DNA from: Mallotus nudiflorus
Taxonomy: Eukaryota > Streptophyta > Magnoliopsida > Malpighiales > Euphorbiaceae
Direction: 5' to 3'
Assembly (NCBI GenBank): GCA_947683625.1
Contig: CANTUR010000652.1
Span: 496,001 to 560,000, forward strand
Length of the DNA: 64,000 bases
This document shows positions 1 through 11,214 of this stretch, one piece after another (the first letter of the stretch is position 1; the number at the start of each line of letters is the position of its first letter). Below the pieces are notes generated by a model, which did not search any database, was not told the DNA's origin, and saw only the letters and a program-made list of their open reading frames with translations. Position numbers and translations under genes: made by a program.

Positions 1-1268
1 CATCCTAGGGACGCGCACTTGACCACATATATGCCCTCCATTTCCTTAAATTTTTCATTATAAATAGGTGCCTCTACACCCCATTTTAGGGGGGAGCAAG
101 TGCAAGCAAGCACACACTGAAAAATCTGTTTCCTTTTCCAGATAGTTTTTGCTATCCCACTATCTTTTTCTTAGGAGATTATACCTCTTTTCCACCAAAC
201 CAAGCCTTATCTTTTTCAAAGTATGCTTTAAAGGTATACAAACTAGTATCATTATGTTGTCATTTTGAACCTCTTAATGAGAAAAGCTTAATAATCCCTT
301 AAAGCTAAAGCTTCAAAACCCATATAGGCTTAATCGAGTCTGAGGACCATATAATCATTTTAGCACATTTATTTTATCATACTACATTTTATTTTATCAT
401 CACCAGCATTTGGGAATACTATTGTGCTTATTTGATGAGACTGATAATTTTTCATGCTATATGAATAATCTATGCTTTATTATGCTCATTTTATATCATC
501 ATTCTACATCCTCTAGTTCTGAAACATGAAATCACATCATAAATATCAATAATGTTAAATTTTATATCTCCAAATAGAGTCATCATGTTCTTGGTTCAGT
601 GATGACATCATGGATCCCTTATATTATCATCATCACATAAATAATCACTACAAGCATGCATGATCATCTACGTTTCATTTACTCTTCCAAATGATCGAGT
701 GTCCATTACTTGTCCTATTGTTTATGTGATTGAGCAATTGCTTATCCCATTCTTCATGTGATCAAGCAAGCTATAAAATGGCCATATTTACCTTGCAGAT
801 TCATCATATTTAAAATTAGATTTACTTATCTGCAATTTTTTTCCTTTTATATGTATTTTATTAGGAAAGCAATGTTATAATAATATTCTTCAACTTTATT
901 TTCTTCCACTATTTGATGAATTGTGTGAATGCTATACAAACTGTCATTACTAAAACTAAGGTGTTGTGGTAGTTATACATTAAACATCGTATAATTAGAA
1001 ATAGTCAAAAAGTATATGTGATCCCTCAAGCTTGGAAATCTCTACTGGGGGCAATACTCATTGAGTGACCTTAGGTTGTCCTTTTTATTTTCTCAATTTT
1101 CTAAAAAATTGGGTGGTGACTCCATAAAAAAAAGTGCCTTATCCTCCTAATACTAATCATTTGTCCCTATTTGATAAAGTTGTCATGTCCCTCAAAAACC
1201 AAAAACCCTTAAGGAATTAATTCATCTTGAAACTAAAAGATGCAAGATGTAAAAATAAGTCGCTCATA
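1..1268 (+). repeat. 5' LTR (3' portion) of a Tat/Ogre-like Gypsy element
   Basis: This segment matches the LTR at about 32003-33231 block by block: the TATA region, a G-rich stretch followed by GCAAGC, the long AT-rich R/U5, and a shared end around TCGCTCA. Roughly the first 0.8 kb of the LTR lies left of the window. A TATA box (TATAAATA) is at 59-66. The LTR is followed by a single G and then a primer binding site. The two LTR copies differ at many positions, so the element is old. The end at 1268 (TA where CA is expected) is inferred from the second copy, which reads CA. Confidence 0.85.
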
Positions 1269-1269
1269 G

Positions 1270-1287
1270 TGGTGACTCAATTGGGGA
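1270..1287 (+). promoter_or_regulatory. Primer binding site of the Tat-like element
   Basis: The sequence TGGTGACTCAATTGGGGA lies one base after the LTR end. It is nearly the same as the PBS of the nested minus-strand element (TGGTGACTCCACTGGGGA). It is not the usual initiator-Met type (TGGTATCAGAGC). PBS sequences of this form in Tat/Ogre elements are usually assigned to tRNA-Arg. That assignment is from memory of the family and needs a tRNA comparison. Confidence 0.75.
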
Positions 1288-2637
1288 CTTCTAAGTAAGA
1301 GAGATCAACTCAAAAATGACTATTTCTCATTATGAAATGCTTAATCATATAGAGCCCCTCACCACTGCATTTGCACTACACATCACACATGCACCATTGA
1401 TCCCTAAAAGCCTCGATAATACTAAATGACATCGCCACCATGATTCTACTCGAGTCATGGGGTGACGAAGATATGGTATTATCACCTTTAGTCTTTACCC
1501 GTGCATTCACCAGACTCATATGACTAGAGTCTGTAACCAAAGTGCTAAAAGGAGGCGTCTGAGTTATTAAAAGAATGCTAGACTCACTAATGGGAGTCCG
1601 TAACCCTAGTCATATGGGGGCATTCTTGCTAAAGGAACCCTTAGCCTTTCACCCTGGCTTAGCTAATGTAGATAAACCAGTAATAACATCCACTAAGATC
1701 CGACCAAGTCGTGCATGCTATCCCTATCCTTACATTGTCTGTCTGACCTTATATTCATAAAATGACATGACTCTCCCAATGTCTATCATCGAATGACATC
1801 ATAATGTCAATTGTTATAGAACATCCAAGCTTAAGACGATGTGATTCTCATATACTTCGTGCGAGCCCAAAGCATAGGGAATGATAAGAATTATATGCCT
1901 TAGCTTGAATACTCTATGTAAACTAAAAAAAATAATGACATCCCTCGATAATAGAACCTATAAGATGTTGTCCATTTATCCTTATTATATCAAATGAATG
2001 GGTTAGAAATATAACTAGATTATGGACCTTAATGTTAGTAAAATCAAACTATAAACTATCGAACAATACTTTCATATCTCCCGATCAACATATTGAATAT
2101 TGATATAGGGGCAAGAACTTGAGCTCCCTCTGACTGACCATGGTCCTATGCATATGGGCGCATACGGGCTCGGGACATTATTTGAAGCCCAAAAATTAAC
2201 TTTCACATCTACATTATATGGTTACCTCAAGCACATTTTAGTATCGTTCCTTAGTTTATCCTTTAGTTCTAATTAATATAAATAAAAAAAGCCTAGTTTT
2301 GAGAGCAAAACCATAGTCCCTCGATGACTAAAGGTTTAAAGCCTACCTAGGAAAGAGACTGAATAGCCTCATAGAGAAAGAAGGTAAAAAAAGAGAGCTT
2401 GCTTGTGATTGGTTTGTTCACTGTACAAGAAAAACTAGCTAGCTTTAATCATGCATACATAACATATATGTAAATAGGCATATACTAACCACTGTTTCTT
2501 GTAGGAATAATCATTTTTCATTATAAGATTTTGCATCCACTCTATGCATACATGCTTACCCTTTTCTTTTGCAGGCACACATCATGCATCATTCATTTAG
2601 CTAACCTTAATAAATGTACATGAATCCTATATCCAAC
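1288..2637 (+). other. Untranslated leader of the Tat-like element
   Basis: This is a 1.35-kb stretch between the PBS and the first recognisable gag sequence. I see no conserved domain in it. A short open stretch at 1575-1760 has no recognisable similarity. A pyrimidine tract ending in CAG near 2575 looks like a splice acceptor just upstream of gag, and long leaders with introns occur in Ogre-type elements. An imperfect repeat of the motif GACTCANATG...GAGTCYGTAACC occurs near 1510-1610. Confidence 0.5.
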
Positions 2638-4560
2638 ATGATTGACTAAGAAGATAATTCTTGCCAATAATTCGAAGACAGGCTAAAAGAAGGGATCCAA
2701 AAATTGCTAGTTGATGATACCATAGTCAAAATCCTCTAAGCCCAAATCAAAGCCAAAAGTGCCCAAGATGGAAATAACACACCATTGAATGAAGCTTCCA
2801 CATATGTTCACCCAAGGGTAGATAAGGCAAAGGGAATTCCCTATACTCCAATTCAAGCTGATAATGATTACTACCAGGATCTTATAATTGTATCGAAAGC
2901 TATAAAAATTGCTTACATGACTAAGCCTAGGTCAAATTATTAGCTAAAAAAATGTCTCAATTGGAATTTGCCTTTAAAGATAAAGGAATTCATGGCTCTA
3001 AAAGCTTTACTAACTTGGAACTATTCAAAGATGAGCCACTCTTATATGATTTTAAACCACTAAACTTTACTATATTCGATGGAACAGGGGATCTAAGGGT
3101 CCATCTACAGTAATGTGCTAGCTTTATGGTTGCTATAAAACTTATAGAATCTTAGAATGTTCGATTCTTCTTTACATCATTATACGAAGGACCGAGGGCA
3201 TGGTTCTTTAACCTTAAAGGTGAAATCATAAGTAATTGGCTATTTCTAACTCAGAAGTTTATCAAACAATATGAATAGAACACTCAGCTAGACATCACTC
3301 GAAGAGATCTTGAGACCACAAAGTAGAAACCCCATGAAACTTTCTTTGATTATGTCACAAGATGGGGGAAAAGTAGTCAAAATGAAAAATCATCCTCTAA
3401 AAGATGAAAAAATGGAGCTGATAATCAAATGGGCATTACCATACTTCAGAAAATAGATGATCTTTGCTCATTATCCTAACTTCAGAGCTCTCCATCAGGC
3501 AGGGGTTAGAATTGAGGATGAGGAACCTCAACAAACTAGGAACACCTTTTGTTGCAACACCCAACCAAACATTTAAAACACCTTCACCCAAACTACACAA
3601 ATAAACATAATCCAACCTGACACCCATAATTCACTATCTATCAATTGCATTAGACCATCGAGAAAGTTCTCAAACTTTAAGATCCCACTATCCAAAATAT
3701 TTTAAAGACTCCAACAAAAGAACCTCTTGCAACCTCAAGAACCTAAGCCTTTTCCAAACCCACTACCCCTTAAATTAGCAAAACTTGTTTTGCCACTTTC
3801 GCTAGATGCCTGATCCCACCACTGATACATGCAAAACCCTTAAGAATGAAATCTAAGACCTCATTGACTCTGGAAAAATTGATGATCCAACATCAAGACT
3901 AATCCTCTCTCAAACTATCAAAACATGCCACCACCAAACATCAACAAGATTTCCTTTAATCTACCAGTAAACCTTATTAAGCAATCAATCCAAGATGTCT
4001 AATAAACCCAAGGAAATCCCTCATAAGAAAAACTCTAGAGTCTCATTCTTGAACCCCATATTCTGATGAATGGTGAAGTAATCGATTGCCTTTACACATA
4101 AGAAGCAAACATAAATGAAAGTCCCATAAGTGATTATAAAATATAGGATTTACTAGGCCAACCATTTGGGAAGTTTGACTACAAAGTCAAGTATATAGCA
4201 CCCCCTACTACCCACACAAACTTAAAAGCCTCAGGATGGGGAGAAGAATTTAACATTAAAGATGAGATTGTCAGTACTATTCAACTTCAGAACTTGTAAG
4301 TCATGACGATCGATATATGGTATGACTCTAATGATCTTAAATTATTGTATAAGACTAGAACAGTAGTACAAAAGTAGATAAGCAAACAGTTGAGAAGCCC
4401 TCACTAGCAGTCAATCATGTAATTTATAACAGGTAGGTATATCAACCTTTTAAAAAAGAAAAGGATCCCTCTAATGGAAAAGTTGTAACAAGTATCAAGC
4501 TTCAATCAAAGAGCAAGACACTGTCCTTAAATAGCTTAAGAAGACTCAAGCATAAGCTAG
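2638..4560 (+). pseudogene. gag: Decayed gag of the Tat-like element
   Basis: This is the capsid-type gag region of a plant Gypsy element, broken by stops and frameshifts. The recognisable core lies at about 2950-3420. A segment that reads as a gag start (FDGTGDLRVHL) is followed by a hydrophobic stretch with a WFFNLKG motif, then QKFIKQYE and FDYVTRWG, in the order expected for the retrotransposon gag domain. Further on, a linker reading LLGQPFGKFDYKV (about 4150-4195) has a counterpart in the nested element's gag-protease linker. Many of the stops replace expected Gln codons. No functional product is likely. The start at 2638 is the first ATG of this region and is uncertain. Confidence 0.75.
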
Positions 4561-4576
4561 TATTTGGAACCTACTC

Positions 4577-5158
4577 ATGGCCTCTGAAAAGCACAAAGAT
4601 GCCCTTGTCAGAGCACTAGATGAAGCGAAGATTGCTATTAATGCCTCACCTTACGACATGAAAGCCTCTTTAATGAAAGCTCCCTTCAATGCAATCACCT
4701 TTTCAGATGAAGATTTGCCTTTGGAGGGAAGGGTCCACAACCATCCTCTCTTTATATAAGTAATTGTCAAATCTAAGAAGACTTTATGTGTTGTGGTGGA
4801 TGATGGATCTGCCATTAATGTTTGCCTCCTGAGGTTGCTACATAACTTCAGGATGAATGTTAAAAACCTAGAAGAATCCAATATGGTCAGACGAGCTTAT
4901 AATAATTCAAAGAAGCCAATCATTGGCACTTTCAAAGCAGTAGTCATAGTGGGGGATATTAAATCAATAACAAAATTTACCATCTTGGACATCCCTCCAA
5001 CTTTTGCCCTGCTACTAGGAAGACCTTGGTTCTACCCACTAAGGGGCATAACTTCCATTATGCATAAAAAGATCAAGTTCCATCTAAATGGAAAGGTCAT
5101 AACAATCCTTGCTGAAACAAACAATATTATTGCCTATCTGAATATAGTCCCACCATGA
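4577..5158 (+). pseudogene. PR: Aspartic protease of the Tat-like element
   Basis: This retropepsin-like protease would cleave the Gag-Pol polyprotein in the virus-like particle. The segment at 4793-5158 is open for 121 codons. It starts with a catalytic-loop motif VDDGSA followed by INVC. Near its end is ALLLGRPW, the hydrophobic-Gly motif typical of retropepsins. Upstream, 4577-4759 contributes the stretch TFSDEDLPLEGRVHNHPLF, which precedes the protease in Tat elements, and one stop separates the two. The nested minus-strand element has the same protease organisation at 16487-16885. The domain call is firm, but the polyprotein is interrupted on both sides. Confidence 0.85.
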
Positions 5159-5194
5159 TTATGAATTTCTATAATCAGTGACAGTCATGTCAAT

Positions 5195-5900
5195 CCTAAA
5201 GTTGCTGCTATGATGAAAAAGATGCAGTATCTACCTAGAATAGGATTAAGGGGAAGAAACATTGGGGTCACAGAATTCCTTAACTTCTAAGGACAAACAA
5301 ACATATATGGTCTAAGGTACAATCTTGAAGGGGACACTAGGGCTAAAAAGCCTATCTCTTTTATGGTTGAAAGCTCAACCTAAGTTTACTAAGGATAAGT
5401 TGAGAGGTGGATAAGCAACAAAATTGAGAAATTAGGGTTTAAGATCTTTGATGACACCCTAAAAGGAAAGCACTCACTAGATATGGTAATTGAGAATGAC
5501 ATCAATGAGCTGATGAGAAATTTAGAACTAGAATTTAGGAGTAAGACTATTGATTATGCTTAAGCTACCCATCCTCAAATCTAGCATCAATGATATCTTG
5601 TTTAAAGACATTGCTAATGATGATCTCTGTAGTTTTTCTTTGTTTGAAACTGATGATGTAATGAACTCCAAAGTTAATGAAATGAAGTAAGATTGTGCTT
5701 ACTTGTTTGATGTCTTTCCTGATGGTAGTGTGTATTGCATTGATAAAAACATTAGCCTATTTGACATTCATTCCATATGCACTGAAACATTTAACATTGG
5801 GATGGAATTTGAAACACACATTTTGTATATTTCAAAAGATGTTACCCTTAAAGAAAAGAGAGAAATTGAAAAAATATTAATAAATTATTCAAAAGAATTC
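5195..5900 (+). pseudogene. G-patch-like linker between protease and RT
   Basis: Between protease and RT the frame reads a Met-Lys-rich start (MMKKMQYLPRIGLRGRN), then GVTEFLNF and IYGLRYN. This spacing of glycines resembles the G-patch-like domain that Tat/Ogre elements carry after the protease. It is followed by poorly conserved sequence and a short open frame at 5703-5906 leading into RT. G-patch domains bind nucleic acid. That role here is inferred from the family, and the copy is broken by stops. Confidence 0.55.
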
Positions 5901-5914
5901 ACCTGAATGTACGA

Positions 5915-6835
5915 CAATGCCTGACATTGACAGAGACATTATTCAATACTTCATTCCTACTAAAGATGGATGAAAATTAGTAAAGCATAAATTGAGAAGA
6001 CTCTGACTAGAATGGGCTTAACTAATGAAAGAAGACATCAAGAAGCATCTTAAGGAAATGTTCCTAAGGGTAGTAGACTATTAGGAATGGTTAGCAAATG
6101 TGGTGCTAGTATTGAAGAAAGAAAGAAGGGTAAGAATCTTCATCGACTACAAAGATCTGAACAAGGTATGCTCAAAAGATGATTTCCCACTACCTTATAT
6201 AGATATTCTAGTTGACAGCGCCACCACATGTGTAATTTACTCCTTCATGGATGGATTCTATAGGTATAATTAGATCCTGATGGCCATTATTGACAAAGCA
6301 AAGATAACTTTCATAACAGAATGGGGTACTTATTACTACAAAATAATGCCTTTTGAACTAAAGAATGCGGGAACAACTTACTAGAGAATGGTAACCACAA
6401 TGTTCTATAACATGACATACAAAGAGGTAGAGGTGTACATTGACAACATGATGGTTAAGTTAAAAACCAAGGAAGAACTCCTGTCAAACCTTGAAAAATT
6501 CCTTAAAAGAGTTAAAAAGTACAGTCTCTGGCTTAATTTAGAGAAATACATATTTGGAGTCACTTCAGGAAAGATGCTGGGGTATGTTGCCAGTCAGAAT
6601 GGGATATAAATGGATCCAGAAAAAGCAAAAGAGGTCAGAGAGATGCTAGTGCTAAGAATAGAAAGAAAAATCAGAGAGTTTCTAGGGAAACTAAAATTCA
6701 TTAGCAGATTCATTGCCAAGTTGAGAGTGGCATGTGAACTGATCTTCAAGCTACTCAGAAATGATTAGCCAATTGAATGGAACAAACAGTGTCAACTAGC
6801 ATTCAACAAGATCAGGAAATGCCTAGCCAACACAC
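5915..6835 (+). pseudogene. RT: Reverse transcriptase of the Tat-like element
   Basis: This is the polymerase domain for first-strand cDNA synthesis. Landmarks in order are: ANVVLVLKKERRVRIFIDY (fingers), NKVCSKDDFPLPYID, SFMDGFYRYN (one catalytic Asp), KITFITEWGTYYYKIMPF, and the active-site box at 6433-6447, which reads VYIDN where YVDD or YIDD is expected. Then come LNLEKYIFGV and LGYVASQNGI. Stops at 6271-6273 and 6382-6384 fall on positions that are Gln in the family (CAG to TAG). The second active-site Asp is Asn (GAC to AAC). The enzyme would be dead even without the stops. Confidence 0.9.
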
Positions 6836-6884
6836 TAGTTCTAAGACTACCTAAACTAGGGATACCTTTAAGGAAAGAAATGCA

Positions 6885-7235
6885 ATTGGTGCATGTTAGC
6901 CTAAGAAGGAGAAATAAAGGCAGAACATGCATTGTACTACTTAAGCAAGAAGATGTTGCCGTATGAGGAGACATACAACCAAGTTGAATAGATATGCTTG
7001 GCAATGGTATGGGTAATGAAAAAACTCAAACATTACTTTTAGTCCTCCAAAATTCAAGCTATATCTAAAATGGACCTAATGAGGTACCTCTACAAAGCTC
7101 CCTCTCTAGTAGGAAAACTTACCAAGTGGCTCATGTTGCTAACAGAATTCGATGTGAAATATCTAACTAAGGTAGTAAAAGGAAGAGTAGTGGTTGAATT
7201 GCTAGCTCTCAACCCCATTCCAGACTCATAAGAAA
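6885..7235 (+). pseudogene. RH: First RNase H (Ty3/Gypsy type) of the Tat-like element
   Basis: The frame reads YYLSKKMLPYEETYN, then CLAMVW, KLKHYF, and MDLMRYLYKAPSLVGKL, then LLTEFDVKYLTK and RVVVELLALNPI. This is the order of the usual Gypsy RNase H plus the connection to the second domain. The domain degrades the RNA of the RNA-DNA hybrid. The copy has stops and at least one frameshift near its start. Confidence 0.75.
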
Positions 7236-7239
7236 TCTA

Positions 7240-7690
7240 ACTAGACTTCCCAAACAACCTCAATTCAACTATCAAAATCCAAGGATGGTGCATGTACTTT
7301 GATGGAGCAATCAATCAGTTCGGTGCAGGAGTCAGTGTTATATTATAATTCCCAAAAGGTGTAGTAGCACCAATGGCCAAAAAGCTAAAATTTAAAGTAA
7401 AAAATAACGAAGCAGAATTTTAGGCATGTGCACTTGGAATAGAAGCACTAATATCTTTAGATGTTACATAATTCAAAATCTTTGGAGATTCCATACTAGT
7501 AATCAACCATGCCATGAAAGAGTGGGAATTGAAATAATAAAACTTAAGGCCTTACATGGACCATCTAAGGCTACTTACCATGTCCTTTAAAAAATGCAGA
7601 TTAATTCATCTCCCCAGGAATCATAATCAGATGGTAGATGCACTTGCTTCCCTAGCATTAATGTGTGAAGGACCATCCAAAATGCCTATA
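7240..7690 (+). pseudogene. aRH: Second, archaeal-like RNase H (Tat hallmark)
   Basis: A second RNase H begins at about 7285 with YFDGAINQFGAGVSV. It continues with NNEAEF, then GDSILVI, and ends with NHNQMVDALASLA. The acidic residues D, E, D, D are present in these four motifs. An extra RNase H of this type between the ordinary RNase H and the integrase is a recognised character of the Tat lineage, including Ogre. It supports the lineage call more strongly than anything else here. Several TAG/TAA stops interrupt it. Confidence 0.85.
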
Positions 7691-7854
7691 AATTCTTTAA
7701 CAACCTGGTCATAAGAACTACAAAATAGTAAAGAAAGAAATAGTTGGTCATAAGAACCTAGTTCTATGACATCTAGAGATATAAGAAGGAATGAGCCTAT
7801 CTTGATTAAGCAGATGAAAGAGATAAAGCAGTCATTCAATGATTAGCATTAAAA

Positions 7855-8889
7855 TTCATATTACACCAGGGTGTGCTATACAGAAATGCCTCAGATGGTT
7901 TATAACTCCAATGTCTATATGAAACTGAGGCTACAAGAGCAATAGAAGAAGTACATAAGGGCATTTATGGTCTATACATGAATGGAGCAATCAGAGCAAA
8001 GAAACTAATCAAATAAGGGTTCTTTTAGATAAAAATAATGGAAGATTGTATCAAATTTGTAAAGAAATGCCACAAGTGTCAGATCCATAGGAATGTCAGC
8101 CACCTTGACCTAATAAAATTGCACTACATCTCTTCTCTATGGCCCTTCTTAGCATGGGGACTAGAAATAATTGAGGAAATCCACCTGATAGCCTCAAACA
8201 GACACATGTTCATTTTAATGGCTATGGATTACTTCACAAAGTGGGTTAAAGCATAATCATTCGCAAGGATAAGAGCCAAACAAGTGGAAAAATTCATTAA
8301 AAAAAATTTGTTCTGTTGATATGGGATTCCCCATCAGATCATGTCTGACAATGGTGTCTAATTCCAAGGGGAAGTTAGAGAGCTACTAAGGAGTTATAAA
8401 ATGGAACATCATAAATCTTCTTCTTACTGACCATAGGCAGATGGGGCTATTAAAGTTACAAACAAGAACATCAATAAGATTTTGTTAAAAATGACTCAGA
8501 CACACTGAGATTGGGCAGAAAGATTGCCATATGCCTTATGGGATACCGAATAATAGTCAGAATTTCAACTGGAGTAACTCCTTTCTCATTAATATATGAA
8601 TCAAAAGTAGTGCTGCCAGTTGAAATAGAAATTAAGTCTCTTTGGGTAGCAATTGAAGCTAAACTACTAGAAGTATAATGGGCTCAACAAAGGCATGATA
8701 ATCATACCCTCTTGGATAGCTGAAGGCGTAAAGCTCTATAGCACACAAAGTTATATTAGGCTCGGCTAGCGAAAACCTTCAACAAGAAAATGAAACACAA
8801 AAGTGTGAAAGCAGGAGACTACGTGTTAAAGCAAATGAGGCATAATGTTCCAAACCCAAGAGGGAAATTCAAATCAAATTGGGAAGGCA
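7855..8889 (+). pseudogene. INT: Integrase of the Tat-like element, N-terminal and core parts
   Basis: This domain inserts the cDNA into the host genome. The zinc-binding N terminus is visible as a His region (EVHKGIYGLY) followed by CIKFVKKCHKCQIH at 8047-8090. The core follows: MAMDYFTKWVKA (first Asp), then GIPHQIMSDNG (second Asp) at about 8323-8355. The third catalytic position reads Lys (AAA at 8452-8454) in the context ADGAIKVTNKN, where the family has Glu. The frame then runs into KQMRHNV and ends at Asn-Trp-Glu-Gly, where a 13.4-kb minus-strand element is inserted. It resumes at 22259. Confidence 0.88.
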
Positions 8890-11078
8890 TGTAGATGGCG
8901 GGGTTTAGCGTGCGTCCAAGATTTTAGTAACCACAACACTGTTTAGGCTCAGGGCCTTAGAGAATACACTAACCACTATCATAAAGACATGGTGTAGGAA
9001 TGAGGAGTCGCCACCCAGGGTAATAACTAGGACAAATCGAAAAGGTGGTACTCGATTCTCTAAAGGAAAGCTAGCACCATAACTAGGAGATTCTGGATAC
9101 GGAATGCTAACTTCTCTTAGTCTCGTGTTCTTTTAGAATAATTTTATAAATGATTATTCCATCCTTTAATTACATGCAATTTTATTAAACCCTAATTAAC
9201 ATCCATCTAACCCAAAAGCCAACAAGTCAATAAAATTACAAGTAAAAAATGCAGAAAAAGACAATATCCCTATGCCTAAACTATGTTAATTTTATTTTAT
9301 AAGTTAGCTAAGTCTACATATTAATTACAAATGAGAAATGGACTATAGGTGGGCCTATAGTTTTATTAATTAGTGAGCCTAGATCTGTTTATTTTAATTT
9401 GTCTAAGGAATGGGCTTAAGTCTGCTCAATTTTAAAGGAAAATCAAATTAGTGGGCCTAAGTCTAACTTGGTTTTATTTTAAGTGAAGTATGGGCCTAGG
9501 TCTATTTATTTTAAAAGAAATGAAATTAAGTAGGCTGAGCTAAGTCTAGACAAGTTTTAATTAACTAAATGGGCCTAAAATCTAATTAACCTAATGGGCC
9601 TAAATTGATTTTAATTAAAGTTTTAAACCATTTTTAAGCCTATTTATTTGAATAGGTTAGACCTAAATGTGGGCTTGGGCCTAAAAGGATAAAAACATTA
9701 AAAAAAACAAGCCCAAAATAAATAAAACACAAAAAAATGGATCAAATAAACATTACAGTGATTTTCTAAAAAAAACCCTAAATTAATTACATGTAAAACC
9801 TAATTTAAGCTACTGCCACCATTGATTTTAATTGATTTTTTACCTAATTGAACCTAATTACTAATTAATTTTAAAGTACAGAAAATTAAATTTTCACTAT
9901 TCCCACTACTGGGGCTATTACAAACTACGTACAAAAATTAAATTTAAATGATTATACACCCAGAAATTAAAATAACTACACAGAACACCAAAAATGAAAA
10001 ATAAAGTCAAAACCTAAATTCTACTGGAAAACAACACAGGTTCTTCCATGGCATTCCATGGACCTTCTATTCAATAGGTAGTATACTCCTCAATCCACAT
10101 GCACATATCAAAACAAAAAAACAAAAAAGTTAGATTAGTGAAATTTAATACTCAAATCAATAACAATAATAAAATAAGAATCATTAAGGAAAGAATAAAA
10201 TAAAATAAAAAAGAACATTGTGATGATACTGTGCAAATGCCCTTTTTGACCCCTCATACTAGAATTTTCACCGTTAAAATTGAATTGTTGTTGATTTTGG
10301 ACTGGGATTTGTTTTCTTTTAAAGACCCTAGCAGTATCTAAAATTGGGGTTTTTTTTTTTAAAGACCAAGGTGTGTGTGAGGTATTCTTCACGTCTAAAT
10401 TTTTAGGGTTTCTGTATTTTTTTTTCTCTGTGTGTAAAAACTCTCGTTTGTGTGTGAGTCTCCCAAAGAAAGAAAAAATCTCCCAAAAATCCTCCTTTTT
10501 TTTCCATGCACGCATGTAGACTCTACTTTTAAATGCAAAGTCTGCATGTACTGACTTCCTCCAAAGGAGGAATAGACTGATGATCAAATAATTTTTATTT
10601 TTTTATTTCAAAAATCTTCTGCATTTAAAAAAAAACCTTATCAGATAATCATAAAGATAAAATTTGAATTTTCAACCAATCAAAACATTGAAAAAAATAA
10701 GAAAAAATACACAAAAAATAAAAAAAGGACTTATTGCGCGTCAGCACTATGTAATGCCTGTCGGCATTGTATAATGCCGGTCGACATTGTATAGTGCCGA
10801 TAGGCATTATGTAATGCCGATCAGCATTACACAATGCTGCAGGCTGACGTTACACCAATGCTAATTGGCATTTTAAATGCCAATCCTAAAATTTTTCTGA
10901 CTTTTAATTACCAAAAGACCCCTAAAAAATTACTTATTTGCAATCAAATCCTAAAAACATTTCAATTTAGTCCATAAAATCCAAAATATCAACAACTAAT
11001 TTCAATTTTTGAATAAATTCATTATAGGGGCTTACATCGCAATTGTGCACAATTGCATCCTGAAATTGGGTGCTTACA
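8890..11078 (-). repeat. 3' LTR of the nested gag-only element
   Basis: It starts TGTAGATGG and ends GGTGCTTACA on the + strand, that is TGTAAGCACC...CTACA on its own strand. It matches 20167-22258 along its length with frequent transitions. It contains a palindromic array at about 10731-10880 and the inverted motif CCATGGCATTCCATGG at 10046-10061. Open frames inside it (for example 10135-10587 minus) have no similarity I recognise and are not conserved in the other copies. Confidence 0.9.
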
Positions 11079-11214
11079 GTTACCCTACTTTGTCATTGTT
11101 TGCTTGACAAATTATGTCAAAGCAATAGAAGCACACAATTTCGAAAAAAAGAAATTGGGACACTTGATTGTATCCCATGTGATAGATTGATGCTCAAATT
11201 GTTGAGCAAGGTGT

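Noticed and set aside
6792..7004. Minus-strand 70-codon frame
   Set aside because: Shadow of the RNase H region of the Tat-like pol.
10135..10587. 150-codon minus-strand open frame
   Set aside because: Lies wholly in the LTR, has odd composition, and is not kept in the paired LTR at 20167-22258.
10649..10834. Minus frame with repeated NADRHYI-type peptides
   Set aside because: A by-product of the palindromic repeats in the LTR.
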